Assembly: GCA_009746045.1 (NCBI GenBank)
Contig: RPFO01000027.1
Coordinates: 3,291,609-3,355,608 of the forward strand
Reading direction: 5' to 3'
Source of the DNA: Mesostigma viride
Lineage: Eukaryota; Streptophyta; Mesostigmatophyceae; Mesostigmatales; Mesostigmataceae
DNA length: 64,000 nucleotides
Shown here: in pieces, positions 42,925 through 50,417 of the stretch
How positions within the stretch are numbered: the first letter of the stretch is position 1
How the letters are laid out: each line of letters opens with the position of its first letter
Notes under the pieces: model-generated
What the model saw: the letters and a program-made list of their open reading frames with translations, nothing else
Database searches by the model: none
What the model was told of the DNA's origin: nothing
Program-made: the position numbers and the translations under genes

Positions 42925-44637
42925 CTATGCTGGAGGAGTTAACGGTGCCCCCCACTTGGTGGCAAGGTATTGACGGATCATCGTCAGTTCGGCGGACGTC
43001 TTGTACGTGTTGTAAATGAGCACCTCGCCGATCCAGCCGTCGAAGGCACGTTGACCGTCGGCTGAGTCGCCGCCCAAGTTCAGGTTGGCGGCGAAAGGGG
43101 CTGATGTGAAGCTGTTACTGACGACCGTGCCCTCCCTACCGTCGAACGTCGCGCTCCACACCTTGGGGGTGACCGATGCATCGTACGAGACGTGGAGGAC
43201 GTGAGGTTGGTCGTCGAAAAACTGACTGCCGGTCGCCACTTCCTTGACGGCCGTGTTGGACGCGTAATTTGTTACTTTGAGCGAGTCTGTCTGGTACACA
43301 ATGGCAGGCGTGCTTCCGGGCGCGCACAACATCATGCCTTTTGTCGCTGTGCCTGATGAGACGTAAGGATCTGGGCGGGCGAGTGTCGTGTTGCGCTGTT
43401 TGGTGACGATCACGATGGTGCGCGTGTCCGCGTTGAGGATGTTTCCGGAATACGCCAAAAAACGCTGGCTGGAGTAGTAGAACCGAAGCCACGAAGATGC
43501 GGATGATAGAGACGTCGCGTCTCTTTCTGGTTGCATGCCGCTTGTTGCCTGCGTCAGGTGGTAGGTATTCTTCTTGTCCGCCATCCTGCCGACCTTGGAC
43601 GCGTACGCGGGAGCCCCCCCCGTTCCGTCGCTGTTGACGGAAAGGGTGGACACATCCGATGGATCGTACCACGCCAAGACGGACGAGTCCGAAGCGGGGT
43701 TGTAAACTGGTGTATACGTAAAAGTAAGAGAGTTAGACGCCGAGTTCCCGTTACCCGACATGGAGTCTGTCGCCGCGTTGGAACCCACGCTGACGGTCGT
43801 CAACGTGTTCGAGGTTCCTGACACGTCGAACGTGTAAAAGGCCGCGTTTACCTGCACCAAGTTGGACGCCGTCCCGTTGGTAACGACGATGTCCCCGAGC
43901 GCGAAACCAGTGACTGACCGGCTGAAGGTGGCCGTCGCGCCGACTGGGCTCGTGGACGGTGTTGCCCCGGCCGAAGTCGCGAGGGTGACTGTAGGCGGCG
44001 GGGAGTAGGTGAACGCGACCGTGTTGGACTCGGCGTTTGTGACCCCGAATTCGCCTACCGTCGTGCCATCGACCACCCTCACGGTCGTCTGGGAGTATGG
44101 AGTGGTCGGTGTCACTGCGAACTGGTATGATGCCCCGGTACCGGTTACCGACGACACTGTTCCGTTGTTCACGTAGATGTCCCCGCTACCAAACCCGGTC
44201 ACGGGCTTGTCAAATGTGACATCCATTGTGACGGGGCTTGTGGTTGGATACGTCCCTGCCGTTGTAGCAAGCGTGACGGCGGTGGAAGGAGGGGTGTAGG
44301 TGAATGATAACAGATTAGAGTCTTCGTTGTACGCACCAGACACCCCTGTTACCTTATTTTCTTTCACGGAAACCGTGGTTGGGATCGAACCTGTGATATT
44401 TGTTATATCAAAAAAATACGTCGCCGGTGCACCTAAAAAAAGGTCGACTGCCGTTCCGTTTGTCACGTCAATGTCTGATAGATCAAACCCCGTGACGTCC
44501 TCATTAAATGTCGCCATCACGAGAACGGGGGCATCCGATGGTGTAAGGTCCACTGTTGATAACCCGACCGTGACCGAGGTACTTGGAACGCGGCGTTTAT
44601 ATAAAAGAGCGGGGCATATACCACTATCCAACAACAT
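42925..44637 (-). CDS. PLV adhesin: three bacterial-type Ig-like repeats plus LamG-like C-terminus
   Basis: 570 codons from ATG 44637; a TAG lies two codons upstream. Three repeats of about 95 residues (about 18-112, 114-212, 213-312) carry the signature of bacterial Ig-like domains: V.ATF...VTGF.LSDI.VTNGT...TVSV...N. The C-terminal half (AWYDPSDVSTLSV..., IVIVTKQRN, FDGREGTVVSN, LGGDSADGQRAFDGWIGEVLIYN) looks like a concanavalin/LamG lectin fold. It probably forms a spike binding host-surface glycans. Ig-like repeats of this kind are common in bacterial surface and phage proteins, so the module may have come from prokaryotes. CTCTTTTATATAAACG lies just inside the start, so a later start is possible. 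Confidence 0.8.
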   Translation of the reverse strand: MLLDSGICPALLYKRRVPSTSVTVGLSTVDLTPSDAPVLVMATFNEDVTGFDLSDIDVTNGTAVDLFLGAPATYFFDITNITGSIPTTVSVKENKVTGVSGAYNEDSNLLSFTYTPPSTAVTLATTAGTYPTTSPVTMDVTFDKPVTGFGSGDIYVNNGTVSSVTGTGASYQFAVTPTTPYSQTTVRVVDGTTVGEFGVTNAESNTVAFTYSPPPTVTLATSAGATPSTSPVGATATFSRSVTGFALGDIVVTNGTASNLVQVNAAFYTFDVSGTSNTLTTVSVGSNAATDSMSGNGNSASNSLTFTYTPVYNPASDSSVLAWYDPSDVSTLSVNSDGTGGAPAYASKVGRMADKKNTYHLTQATSGMQPERDATSLSSASSWLRFYYSSQRFLAYSGNILNADTRTIVIVTKQRNTTLARPDPYVSSGTATKGMMLCAPGSTPAIVYQTDSLKVTNYASNTAVKEVATGSQFFDDQPHVLHVSYDASVTPKVWSATFDGREGTVVSNSFTSAPFAANLNLGGDSADGQRAFDGWIGEVLIYNTYKTSAELTMIRQYLATKWGAPLTPPA

Positions 44638-44828
44638 TTGTATAGACTAGTCATCGTTATTTTTTTTGGTTTGGTAGCGGGTACTTGAAGGTTGGGAGAA
44701 GGGGGAGTGCTTGCCTTACGGGCATTGTCATGGACAAAACCAGAATCTGCCATTTCTGGGATGTCAAAAATCAACTTCAACCTGTTAAACGGGTTAGCTG
44801 TGATGCCAGGGTCTCGAAAGTAGTCCAT
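44517..44828 (-). CDS. Small PLV ORF overlapping the adhesin start
   Basis: 103 codons from ATG 44828 (MDYFRDPGITANPFNRLKLIFDIPEMADSG). It fills the space between the MCP gene and the adhesin and has normal composition for the first 60 codons. The last 40 codons overlap the adhesin in another frame and look non-native. CTAAAAAATATATGTG upstream could be a promoter. It may be a small structural protein or the N-terminal anchor of the adhesin separated by a frameshift. Function unknown. Confidence 0.4.
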   Translation of the reverse strand: MDYFRDPGITANPFNRLKLIFDIPEMADSGFVHDNARKASTPPSPNLQVPATKPKKITMTSLYKCCWIVVYAPLFYINAAFQVPRSRSGYQQWTLHHRMPPFS

Positions 44829-44856
44829 CGTTTGTCACTAGACACACATATATTTT

Positions 44857-46161
44857 TTAGAGGTACACAGCTGCCTGCCTGCCTGCAGCGATGTCCATCT
44901 TTGATTCGCACTCCGTGAAGATGTAGGAAATGCAGTCCGTCGCTCCCTTCTCGACTCGCAGCGTGACCACCGATGCAGTGCCACGAAGGTCAAGGCCGCT
45001 CATGTACTCTGGACCGGCACACGGCATATTAAGGTGACACGCCATCGTGAAGTTGTTGTTTAGCCACGTGGTAGGAGTCATGCCCTCCCGGACACAGGAC
45101 AAGACATTCCCCTGGTCACCGAACGCGGACAACAGATTGATCCACGCCTCGGTTGCGTTCGTACGGTATCCAGGCGCTAGGTTGGATCCGTTGATGTCGT
45201 ATTGGTAGGAAGTCATATCATCCGCGATGTGATTGAACATCGTATTGCCGGATGCGTTGGTCACGTCCGCGCCCGCAGCAACCTGGATCGCCAGGAGTTT
45301 GCTGGCGGACGCGGAAGACAGCGACGCCTTGATGGCGTAGGGAGAACGAGTCCCGAGCGACTGTTTGGTAGACTGCCAAGTCCGCCACTTGAAGGAGAGA
45401 GTTCCACCCTCGGCAAGCCTGGACGAGAAAATCTGGCCCACGATATCCTCTTGGAACCTGTACGTGTCGATGCTGAAGTGGATGTTGCTCAGTTCGAAAC
45501 CAACACCTGTAGCTGCGTCAACGGCCACGATGCCACCACCAGCCGCTTGCGCCACGCTAGGAAGCATCACCCCTCCGTCCATGAGTGTGATTCGGATCTC
45601 GATGGGAGGGAAGAGACTCAGATCCACGATCCGAGGTTCGCCGCTCAGGAACCCCAGAAAGTGGTCGATGACGCCGTCCACCGCTGTGTTCGCCTTCACG
45701 TTGTTCGTAAGAGCGCCAGCCACGTCGGCGGTGACGGTATTGCTATTCTTAGACCAACCAGCAGGAGCCTGTGCGAGGTTGTACTCGACCCCTCCATGCA
45801 CCGAGAGAAGAGTATGGAACAGCTGGGAGTAGTCGTTGATGCTATCGACGGTCTGCCCTCCTGCCAGCACCTCGAGGCGCCGGATGATGGAGGACGTGTA
45901 CGCGGGGAACTTCGCGAACCCCGCCGTGGTCGTCGGCGTCCCCGTGAAAAACATGGCGAAGGAATGCAAGTCCACGAACCCGGACGTGGGCAGGCGAACC
46001 GCGACCACGGACCCTTGTTTGATGCCATCGCTGGCTGAGAGGGTGCTGAGATGCACTCGCTGAGTCGTGTGTTGGCCTAGCGCCTTCACGAGGTATTGCA
46101 TAGACTTTGGGATAGCGCGGGAGTACCAGGAGTTGTCAGAAGCCATCGATGGTGTATACAC
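44857..46161 (-). CDS. MCP: PLV major capsid protein (double jelly-roll)
   Basis: 434 codons. Starts MYTPSMASDNSWYSRAIPKSM; the second Met (46146) is also possible. Features typical of PLV capsid proteins: SGFVDLHSFAMFF, YTSSIIRRLEVLAGGQTVDSINDYSQLFHTLL near the end of the first jelly roll, DLSLFPPIEIRITLMDGG, and a second jelly roll with FELSNIHFSIDTYRF. Its length suits the family, whose MCPs form pseudo-hexameric trimers of the icosahedral shell. It lies downstream of the pVI-like and penton genes in the same orientation, a structural operon-like cluster. The frame is intact. TAAAAATATCTAACTCGAG precedes the start. Confidence 0.9.
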   Translation of the reverse strand: MYTPSMASDNSWYSRAIPKSMQYLVKALGQHTTQRVHLSTLSASDGIKQGSVVAVRLPTSGFVDLHSFAMFFTGTPTTTAGFAKFPAYTSSIIRRLEVLAGGQTVDSINDYSQLFHTLLSVHGGVEYNLAQAPAGWSKNSNTVTADVAGALTNNVKANTAVDGVIDHFLGFLSGEPRIVDLSLFPPIEIRITLMDGGVMLPSVAQAAGGGIVAVDAATGVGFELSNIHFSIDTYRFQEDIVGQIFSSRLAEGGTLSFKWRTWQSTKQSLGTRSPYAIKASLSSASASKLLAIQVAAGADVTNASGNTMFNHIADDMTSYQYDINGSNLAPGYRTNATEAWINLLSAFGDQGNVLSCVREGMTPTTWLNNNFTMACHLNMPCAGPEYMSGLDLRGTASVVTLRVEKGATDCISYIFTECESKMDIAAGRQAAVYL

Positions 46162-46176
46162 TCGAGTTAGATATTT

Positions 46177-46533
46177 TTACTGAAGGAGGTGGCCGAGTAT
46201 AGGATTTTTCACTTTCGCCCCGTCCACTCTTCTCTCGAGATTCGATAGGGCGCTCAGCCCCGTGTTCGCGGCCGAGTACGCTTTCCCGAGCAGCGTACTC
46301 TTCGCGATCATGGTAGAGGGGACGTGCCCGAGCGCGGAATCGACGATGCCCGCGACCTGTTTCGCGGCTCGCGCCCCGTCTCCGATTTTCGAGATAACCT
46401 CTCCCGCGACGTGCCCGGCCTTCTTGACAGCCGACACGATCGCCGCCCCGTCGCCGACCCTCTTGATTGCGTTTCCAGCAAACTCGCCCACGCGTCTAGC
46501 CACGTTTCCGATCGCGCCAAAATTAAGTTTCAT
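46177..46533 (-). CDS. Small amphipathic virion protein (pVI-like in character)
   Basis: 118 codons from ATG 46533 (MKLNFGAIGNVARRVGEFAGN). Rich in Ala, Gly, Val and Lys/Arg, with several amphipathic helices (NAIKRVGDGAAIVSAVKKAG; ISKIGDGARAAKQVAGIV). Small amphipathic proteins between the penton and capsid genes are frequent in polinton-like genomes and are compared with adenovirus pVI, a capsid cement and membrane-active protein. The comparison rests on size, composition and position, not sequence identity. It overlaps the upstream penton gene end by 11 nt. Confidence 0.55.
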   Translation of the reverse strand: MKLNFGAIGNVARRVGEFAGNAIKRVGDGAAIVSAVKKAGHVAGEVISKIGDGARAAKQVAGIVDSALGHVPSTMIAKSTLLGKAYSAANTGLSALSNLERRVDGAKVKNPILGHLLQ

Positions 46534-47386
46534 CGTCCTCGACAGTACTAGATGGCTGAGAAATTAATCTGGTTTGTGGCTGGACGGTCCTGTCGAGTGC
46601 CATGTATTTCAAAACGCTCCCAATCTTCCTAGCCTCTATCCCCATTGCCTTCTGAGGGCTTATGCGGAAGGAGAGCTGAAGAGCCCAGTCAGAGTATACA
46701 GTTATAGGAGCGTCGTCTTCGTCGAGCAGTCGGATCGTGATGTTGCTGGGAGAGTCCTTGAGATGCTGCCATAAAGGGTTCGCTGCCTGCCAAACAATAG
46801 GTTCTAAGAACTGCGACATGTTAGGGCAAACTGCCAAAAGACCTCCATATCCAGTGCCTGTCGATGACGATATCACATTTCCCCGGACGATGTCACTATA
46901 CACGTACACCATTCTCAGTCTCCCATTCGTTGCTGGCCGGTTGCTAGCGAGGGCGCCTGTGATAGGATAAGAGCCTTCCATGAGCCCCAACACCCGGCCC
47001 GTGGGCTCATCCACCGAGATAGAGAAATCGACGGCATTGGTCACGGTAAAAAGGCTAGTCGCCCTGTTGTATGTGACCGAGAACCCGGGATCCACCGCCT
47101 TCAAAGCGTCCTCAATGTTTTTCCGGTTTTCGATGGTCGTGTAGGAGCCGAGCGGCAAAGTCACCTTTACCGGCGACTCGCCGCCATACAAACGGACAGT
47201 GAAGTATCGGTTCCCTTCGCTGATGTGCGTCTGTTCGAACGGGATGGTCATGAGGGTAAGCCCGACGTCGTGATAATCGTCAAGGAGCCCCGCCGGGATG
47301 TCCCACACCGGATCCACTAGCGTCCCGCGAGTCCGGTTCTCCGTGCGAAGAGTGAGTGTCAGTGTCTCCTGGATGAACTCCTTCAT
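46523..47386 (-). CDS. mCP: PLV penton / minor capsid protein
   Basis: 287 codons from ATG 47386 (MKEFIQETLTLTLRTENRTRG). The N-terminal part (DYHDVGLTLMTIPFEQ) and the C-terminal strand pair (SNITIRLLDEDDAPITVYSDWALQLSFR) fit the single jelly-roll penton of PLVs and Polintons, as do its size and its place two genes before the MCP. It ends with a flexible acidic tail (SSTVEDDET). It would occupy the five-fold vertices. It overlaps the preceding 114-codon gene by about 107 nt in another frame, so an internal start is possible, though none is clearly better. Confidence 0.7.
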   Translation of the reverse strand: MKEFIQETLTLTLRTENRTRGTLVDPVWDIPAGLLDDYHDVGLTLMTIPFEQTHISEGNRYFTVRLYGGESPVKVTLPLGSYTTIENRKNIEDALKAVDPGFSVTYNRATSLFTVTNAVDFSISVDEPTGRVLGLMEGSYPITGALASNRPATNGRLRMVYVYSDIVRGNVISSSTGTGYGGLLAVCPNMSQFLEPIVWQAANPLWQHLKDSPSNITIRLLDEDDAPITVYSDWALQLSFRISPQKAMGIEARKIGSVLKYMALDRTVQPQTRLISQPSSTVEDDET

Positions 47387-47624
47387 CGCCCACTTCGTCT
47401 GACATTAGCTCAGAAGTAATTTCGTTTGTCCCAAAAACCGTGACCACGCCCTCTTCTTTCTGTGCCATCGCCCTTTTGATAGCGCGCTTTTTCTTCCCGG
47501 TTAGCGGCTTCTTCCTACAATAAAGCATGGCCGATTCGATGAATTCCCGGGGGACGTTTGTGTGAAGGGTCATCCACTGAGAGATCTCGAGCATCTCGGC
47601 GTCAGTGAACAGCGGGCTGCTCAT
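47280..47624 (-). CDS. Small PLV protein, function unknown
   Basis: 114 codons from ATG 47624 (MSSPLFTDAEMLEISQWMTLH). A helical N-terminus is followed by a basic stretch (RKKPLTGKKKRAIKRAMAQK) and an acidic, Ser/Gly/His-rich tail (DEVGDEGVHPGDTDTHSSHG). The tail overlaps the start of the penton gene and may not all be native. The basic middle suggests nucleic-acid contact or nuclear import. No family recognised. Confidence 0.5.
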   Translation of the reverse strand: MSSPLFTDAEMLEISQWMTLHTNVPREFIESAMLYCRKKPLTGKKKRAIKRAMAQKEEGVVTVFGTNEITSELMSDEVGDEGVHPGDTDTHSSHGEPDSRDASGSGVGHPGGAP

Positions 47625-47626
47625 GT

Positions 47627-48127
47627 TTACTCTTCTGTGAGATTTTTTTCAGCGCCTTCTTTTGGAATTCCCACGACCGTGTTGTGGACCCTCCTGAGAT
47701 GCAGCAGGAGGTTTTTTTCGTTTGCGAACGTGCTCTTACACCCGGGTTGTGGGCATTTCCACCTCGTGCCCCCCACCTGGACTCGCTTTCCGACAGATAC
47801 ACCCGCAGGCTCGGGGGGTGCCGCCAGTCCCGCATCGACGACAACCGGTTCAGGAGCCGCGACAGGTGTCGGTTGGGCATACGCGGACAACGGGGGGTAC
47901 GCGACCGGTCTTGAGTTCGCCATCACTGACGCCATTAGAAGGGCGTCCTTGAACCCTCGCGCCTGTGCGACCTTGCCTTTGTTCACCGCTCTTCGGACCG
48001 GCGCGCTGTGGATGACAATGGTGTTGGTCGATGAAGCGGTCACCTGTGGCCGGGGTGCGACCTTTCGCTTGGGTTTCCCCTTTTTGCCTACAGGACGGCG
48101 CCTTGCTGTTTTCTGACGCCTCGCCAT
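47627..48127 (-). CDS. PLV basic protein with C-terminal C2H2 zinc finger
   Basis: 166 codons from ATG 48127. The N-terminus is highly basic (MARRQKTARRRPVGKKGKPK), like virion core or histone-like proteins. The middle is Pro/Ala-rich. The C-terminus has KCPQPGCKSTFANEKNLLLHLRRVH, a classical C2H2 finger (C-x4-C-x12-H-x4-H). A DNA-binding role is likely, either packaging the genome or acting as a late regulator. The 22-bp gap to the upstream gene holds TATAAAAATCTATGATTATACTCAG, which extends into that gene's stop region and probably serves as promoter. Confidence 0.7.
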   Translation of the reverse strand: MARRQKTARRRPVGKKGKPKRKVAPRPQVTASSTNTIVIHSAPVRRAVNKGKVAQARGFKDALLMASVMANSRPVAYPPLSAYAQPTPVAAPEPVVVDAGLAAPPEPAGVSVGKRVQVGGTRWKCPQPGCKSTFANEKNLLLHLRRVHNTVVGIPKEGAEKNLTEE

Positions 48128-48149
48128 TTCTGAGTATAATCATAGATTT
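48128..48149 (-). promoter_or_regulatory. AT-rich promoter of the zinc-finger gene
   Basis: On the minus strand, CTATAAAAATCTATGATTATAC lies within about 30 nt of the ATG at 48127. Other PLV genes have similar short AT-rich leaders (58316-58337, 60165-60190, 56869-56892). Confidence 0.45.
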
Positions 48150-48851
48150 TTATAGCGTCCAAGTGAGGGTCTTGTTAGCCATCGCGGCCATTTTTCCGGC
48201 GCGTGACTTACAAAACGCCGTAGACAGTCCTATGTTTGTTGACGTGTCAGTGGTGATGCGAGGAATCCTTAAGGCGATTTCAAACACCCCTTCGTCTTCT
48301 TCGTACCCCGAAACAACATTCCAGTTGCTGCCAATGATAACGTTTTCCGGCCAGACGGACAGGCCGCTAGCCGTTAAGCGATATGGGTTTGATATGTCGA
48401 GAATCGTTGGCGGGTTATTATCAAATGTTAACCTGACAAGGATATTGGTCAACGCGGTCGGAAGAGTTAGTTCCGATTGCGTTGCCGGGTCGTGGAAGGA
48501 CATCACGGCCACAGGGGCGCCGTGCCAAAATTGCGGAAGCGGGTAGTCGTATACGGGCTGCCTCAGACCGACCAAAGAATCTGCTTCCAATATTGTATGG
48601 GATATACGTCGAGTCTCTCGGACATCTTCATACAGGGCCACGTCCATCCCGTGATTGCCGCCGATCGACGACAGGTTTGATCCATAATAGTAGCTTAGGC
48701 TGGAAGCAAATAAAAGCGGGCTCGGGCCAGATACAGTTGGATCTAATACCTGGAACGTCACGGTCGCCAAATGGATCATACCAGTAACTGGAGGATCAAC
48801 CAGTGAAACATGATCACATGTTATGTCAACGTACGACGAGGATTTTGATAT
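48150..48851 (-). pseudogene. C-terminal part of the giant fibre protein, cut off by DIRS copy 2
   Basis: 702 nt (233 codons plus stop) that continue exactly in frame the codons ending at 54259 once the 5407-bp DIRS element is skipped. An internal ATG at 48779 (MIHLATVTFQVLDP) makes a 209-codon frame that could look like a separate gene. The content is strand-rich (SLSYYYGSNLSSIGG, PTALTNILVRLTFDNN, EGVFEIALRIPRI), suggesting a beta-sandwich tip or trimerisation domain. It is translated only if the insertion is removed or by internal initiation. Confidence 0.75.
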
Positions 48852-49283
48852 CGTGGTTCTCTGAACATAGTTTCTTTATAGTGAGATGGAAGGGTAGCCG
48901 CTATAGCTAGGTTATTGGGTTCACGTGACAAACCTTTTGAGGCCGGTGCGGCCTGATCCGGATCAGTCGTGGCCAAAGCTTTGGCCAGTTTTTTCTTGGC
49001 CAGGTGGCAGGAGCTACGTTGAGATATAAACCTGCCACTGTCTAGGTTTCTTGGCTCATGGCGTAGTGATTAACTAGATCTAGATTCTTTCTCTCACGCA
49101 ATATGTGACCTAATAGCCCCGGCAGCCTTACGTAAGCTGCCGGCAATTAGAACGCCACATTGCGTCATTTGTTCAGACGCAACATTTGCGTGGCGAAAAA
49201 ATGCCGTCCGGGCCAAGGCCGCATGACACGCAAAAAAGGACAAAAACAAACCCACCTAGCTAAGGTCGGCCTCTTTTCTTTTC
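48852..49283 (+). repeat. A1 repeat, DIRS copy 2
   Basis: 432 bp. Matches 11916-12347 and A2 at 53758-54188. Confidence 0.9.
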
Positions 49284-49370
49284 ACGAGGGCGGCGACAGC
49301 AAGCCAGGGGAAACGAACCTCTGGTTTGACGAACCTGTACTGTCGGAGCCATTTTTGGCCCTGAGCAGCA

Positions 49371-50417
49371 ATGCCGAAGGGGCGCAAAGCTACAGGAGGG
49401 CAGGCAGCGCGCGGGGAGGACGGGACGCCCACACCGCGGGCTGCTGCCGCCAGTCACGCGCCAGTCGCCTTCAGCGCCAAAAAGAAGCAGCTCGCCACTC
49501 TGCTCGCCAAGTGCATCAGCCCCGCAGAGGCGGTGGGGGCAGTCGAGCAGGTCTTCGGTGCCGAGGACTGGGTGACGGACGCCAGCTCGTGGAGCTCGAG
49601 CCAGCTGAAGTCTGTCGTGCAGTTGCTGGCCGATCACGTTGATGTTGGCGACGTGTTGGACGCACGTGACCCAAACGGAACGTTGGTGGCAAAACTGCTG
49701 GCCGTGGCAGATCTCGCGGCGGACGAGGAGGAGGATCAGGCGCTGCCACCAACGACACCTGCGCAGCGAAAAATGGCCAAGCCGAAAGGCGCGGCCAAGG
49801 TTTCGGCAGGTGGGGGGGCTGTCGGAAAGGAAATGAGGGCGAGGTTGGCGACATTCGTTGGGGCACCTCCGGAAACCGAAAATCAGGACGACGAGGAGGA
49901 CGAGGAGGGGGAGGTCGCAGCCGAGAAATTCATGCAAGGTTTGAAGGCAGCGCTGGGAGGAATGGAGGGGGCGGGAAGCCACTTCAAGGCCTCGAAAGGG
50001 GTGGCGCTGCCAAGCCGAGCCAAGAGCGTGAAATATCGGGTTTCGGAGCGGGTGCTGCCGGGGGTGTTGGAGGACGCCAGCGACAATGGGATGGGAATCC
50101 GGTCGTGGGTCATGACGGTAAAGCCTGGAAATTGGCGGAACATGGAGAACAGGAAAATTGTCATGAACATTGCATTGGCCATGGACACCCTTCTCAAGGA
50201 GCTGGGCTCAGCAGCCGGGGAGCTTGTGGGCATGGAGTACCTAATGAGGGTGGTGGCGGCCTTGCTGCAGGTGGAAGGGCAAGGAGGGGGGGGTGGAAGG
50301 TGGCCAGCCACCTCCTGCCATTGGGGGAGGAGGCTGCACTGTCAGCCACCCCGGCTGTCAAGGCAGCTCTCCAAACTGCCATCCTCTTGGACAAGCTCAG
50401 CAAGGCTCAACAAGTAG
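49371..50417 (+). CDS. gag: DIRS gag-like ORF1 (copy 2)
   Basis: 348 codons, same protein as at 12435 (MPKGRKATGG start, acidic ENQDDEEDEEGE patch, VSERVLPGVLED). Compared with copy 1, the stretch before the G-run has one extra A and one G fewer (GTGGAAGGGC...G8 against GTGGAGGGC...G9), so the net frame is unchanged. In both copies the plausible native C-terminus (WKVASHLLPLGEEAALS, stop at 50425) needs a -1 shift at this G-run. The tail also overlaps the upstream extension of pol. Confidence 0.75.
   Translation: MPKGRKATGGQAARGEDGTPTPRAAAASHAPVAFSAKKKQLATLLAKCISPAEAVGAVEQVFGAEDWVTDASSWSSSQLKSVVQLLADHVDVGDVLDARDPNGTLVAKLLAVADLAADEEEDQALPPTTPAQRKMAKPKGAAKVSAGGGAVGKEMRARLATFVGAPPETENQDDEEDEEGEVAAEKFMQGLKAALGGMEGAGSHFKASKGVALPSRAKSVKYRVSERVLPGVLEDASDNGMGIRSWVMTVKPGNWRNMENRKIVMNIALAMDTLLKELGSAAGELVGMEYLMRVVAALLQVEGQGGGGGRWPATSCHWGRRLHCQPPRLSRQLSKLPSSWTSSARLNK

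Noticed and set aside
48150-48779. Independent 209-codon viral gene
   Set aside because: Upstream codons are open and continue exactly in frame with the fibre gene beyond the DIRS element, so it is the C-terminal part of that gene.
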